34,176 bases of DNA from Bordetella parapertussis (lineage in GTDB: Bacteria; Pseudomonadota; Gammaproteobacteria; Burkholderiales; SG8-39): NCBI GenBank assembly GCA_945862265.1, contig CAMAXP010000046.1, positions 1-34,176 on the forward strand, written 5' to 3'. Below, piece by piece: positions 33,212 to 34,176 of the stretch; the stretch's first letter is position 1, and the number at the start of each line of letters is the position of its first letter. Below the pieces are notes generated by a model. The model worked only from the letters and a program-made list of their open reading frames with translations. It was not told the DNA's origin and ran no database searches. Made by a program: the position numbers and the translations under genes.

Positions 33212-34176
33212 ATGAGCAATGCCTATGATGTGGTTGTGATCGGCGGCGGCAACGCCGCCTTTTGCGCGGCACTGTCCGCGCGCGAGACTGTGCAGCGCGT
33301 GCTCGTGCTGGAACGCTCCCCCGAAGACGAAGCCGGCGGCAACTCGCGCTTCACCGCGGGCCTCATGCGCGTGGCCTACAACGGGGTCGAGGACCTGAAG
33401 CGCCCGATCCCCGACCTCTCCCCCGAGGAAATCGAGCGCACCGACTTCGGCACCTACACCGAGGACCAGTTCCTCGACGACATGGCGCGGGTCACCGAAT
33501 ACCGCTGCGATCCGGACCTGACCGAGATCCTGGTCAAGAAGAGCCTCGACACCGTGGCGTGGATGCGCTCCAAGGGCGTGCGCTTCACGGCGGCCTGGGG
33601 CCGGCAGGCGTTCAACATCAACGGCCGGTTCAAGTTCTGGGGCGGGCTGACGGTGGAAGCCGTGGGCGGCGGGCCGGGACTGGTGGAGAACCTGACCAAT
33701 GCCGCGAAGAAGAACGGCATCGAGGTCTGGTACGAGGCCCGGGCCACCAGCCTGATCGCCGACGACGACGGCGTGAAGGGCGTGAAGGTCAAGTACAAAG
33801 GCAAGACCACCGAGGTGTTCGCCAAGTCGGTCGTGCTCGCCGGCGGCGGCTTCCAGGCCAACCCGGAGATGCGCGCCCGCTACCTCGGACCGGGCTGGGA
33901 ACTGGCCAAGGTCCGCGGCACGCGCTTCAACACCGGCGACGTGCTCAAGATGGCGATGGACATCGGCGCGGCGCCGACCGGCAACTGGTCGGGCTGCCAC
34001 GCGGTGGCCTGGGAGCGGAACGCACCCGAGTTCGGCGACCTCGCGGTAGGCGACCAGTTCCAGAAGCACTCCTACCCCTGGGGCGTGTACATCAACGCCG
34101 AGGGCAAGCGGTTCGTGGACGAAGGCGCGGACTTCAGGAACTACACCTATGCCAAGTACGGGCGGGTGATCCTGAA
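33212..34176 (+). CDS. TcuA-like FAD-dependent dehydrogenase (partial, runs off the right edge)
   Basis: The first 321 residues of a flavoprotein like FAD-dependent tricarballylate dehydrogenase TcuA. The FAD motif is YDVVVIGGGNAAFCAALSA (GGGNAA at 11-16), followed by VLVLERSPEDEAGGNSRFTAG, then FKFWGGLTVEAVGGGPGLVE, KSVVLAGGGFQANPEMRARY, GTRFNTGDVLKMAMDIGA and WSGCHAVAWER. No stop occurs before the window ends; intact relatives are about 460-500 residues. GGAGA precedes the ATG. TcuA oxidises tricarballylate to aconitate; here an ABC importer and an SDR share the operon instead of TcuB/TcuC, so the substrate may be another polycarboxylate. Assignment to the family is firm, to the reaction weak. 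Confidence 0.85.
   Translation, partial: MSNAYDVVVIGGGNAAFCAALSARETVQRVLVLERSPEDEAGGNSRFTAGLMRVAYNGVEDLKRPIPDLSPEEIERTDFGTYTEDQFLDDMARVTEYRCDPDLTEILVKKSLDTVAWMRSKGVRFTAAWGRQAFNINGRFKFWGGLTVEAVGGGPGLVENLTNAAKKNGIEVWYEARATSLIADDDGVKGVKVKYKGKTTEVFAKSVVLAGGGFQANPEMRARYLGPGWELAKVRGTRFNTGDVLKMAMDIGAAPTGNWSGCHAVAWERNAPEFGDLAVGDQFQKHSYPWGVYINAEGKRFVDEGADFRNYTYAKYGRVIL

Overview
The window reads as chromosomal DNA of a high-GC aerobic betaproteobacterium, most likely Burkholderiales. This rests on the aerobic benzoyl-CoA (box) pathway with a BoxR-type regulator, four Bug-type periplasmic binding protein genes without adjacent TctA/TctB membrane genes, and a branched-chain-amino-acid-type ABC transporter beside catabolic enzymes. 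I saw no tRNA, rRNA, CRISPR array, insertion sequence or phage gene.

Layout. (1) 1-5976: a divergent box locus. boxR-boxC-boxB run leftward; a MioC-like flavodoxin and benzoate-CoA ligase run rightward. Two overlapping face-to-face promoters surround a palindrome between them (3881-3927). boxA is not inside the window. (2) 6400-13017: a Sir2 deacylase followed by three TPR proteins: a TPR/2OG-Fe(II) oxygenase, a TPR/glycosyltransferase, and a TPR/SPINDLY-type O-GlcNAc transferase. A Ser/Thr kinase reduced to its first ATP-binding strands lies among them. The group looks like a protein-modification neighbourhood. (3) 13088-17941: an MDR-type oxidoreductase overlapping a hotdog thioesterase, an intact Bug gene, a TPR gene cut by an amber codon, and a Bug gene with a central deletion. 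(4) 17951-26399: a catabolic region with class III alcohol dehydrogenase, KstD/fumarate-reductase-type flavoprotein, ThDP enzyme, cupin, an aldehyde dehydrogenase reduced by several internal deletions, an IclR regulator, a TauD-like dioxygenase and a Bug protein. (5) 26541-34176: another Bug protein, then a LIV-type ABC operon (Tat-exported binding protein, LivH, and one polypeptide fusing LivM, LivG and LivF), an SDR and the start of a TcuA-like flavoprotein.

The strongest unannotated signal is a shared 34-bp element at 19102-19135 and 26454-26487: 25 of 34 identical bases, and inverted 9-bp arms of CACAATATC type separated by exactly 11 bp in both. One copy precedes the flavoprotein/ThDP/cupin operon. 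The other sits between the divergent Bug-dioxygenase and Bug/ABC units. It is a good candidate operator for the IclR protein encoded between them, tying regions 4 and 5 into one regulon for an unidentified carboxylate or aromatic-derived substrate.

The second theme is decay. Four genes (kinase, TPR, Bug, aldehyde dehydrogenase) are broken by truncation, a nonsense codon or internal deletions while their neighbours look intact. Functions are assigned by reading motifs, without database searches; substrates of the region 4-5 pathway are unknown.
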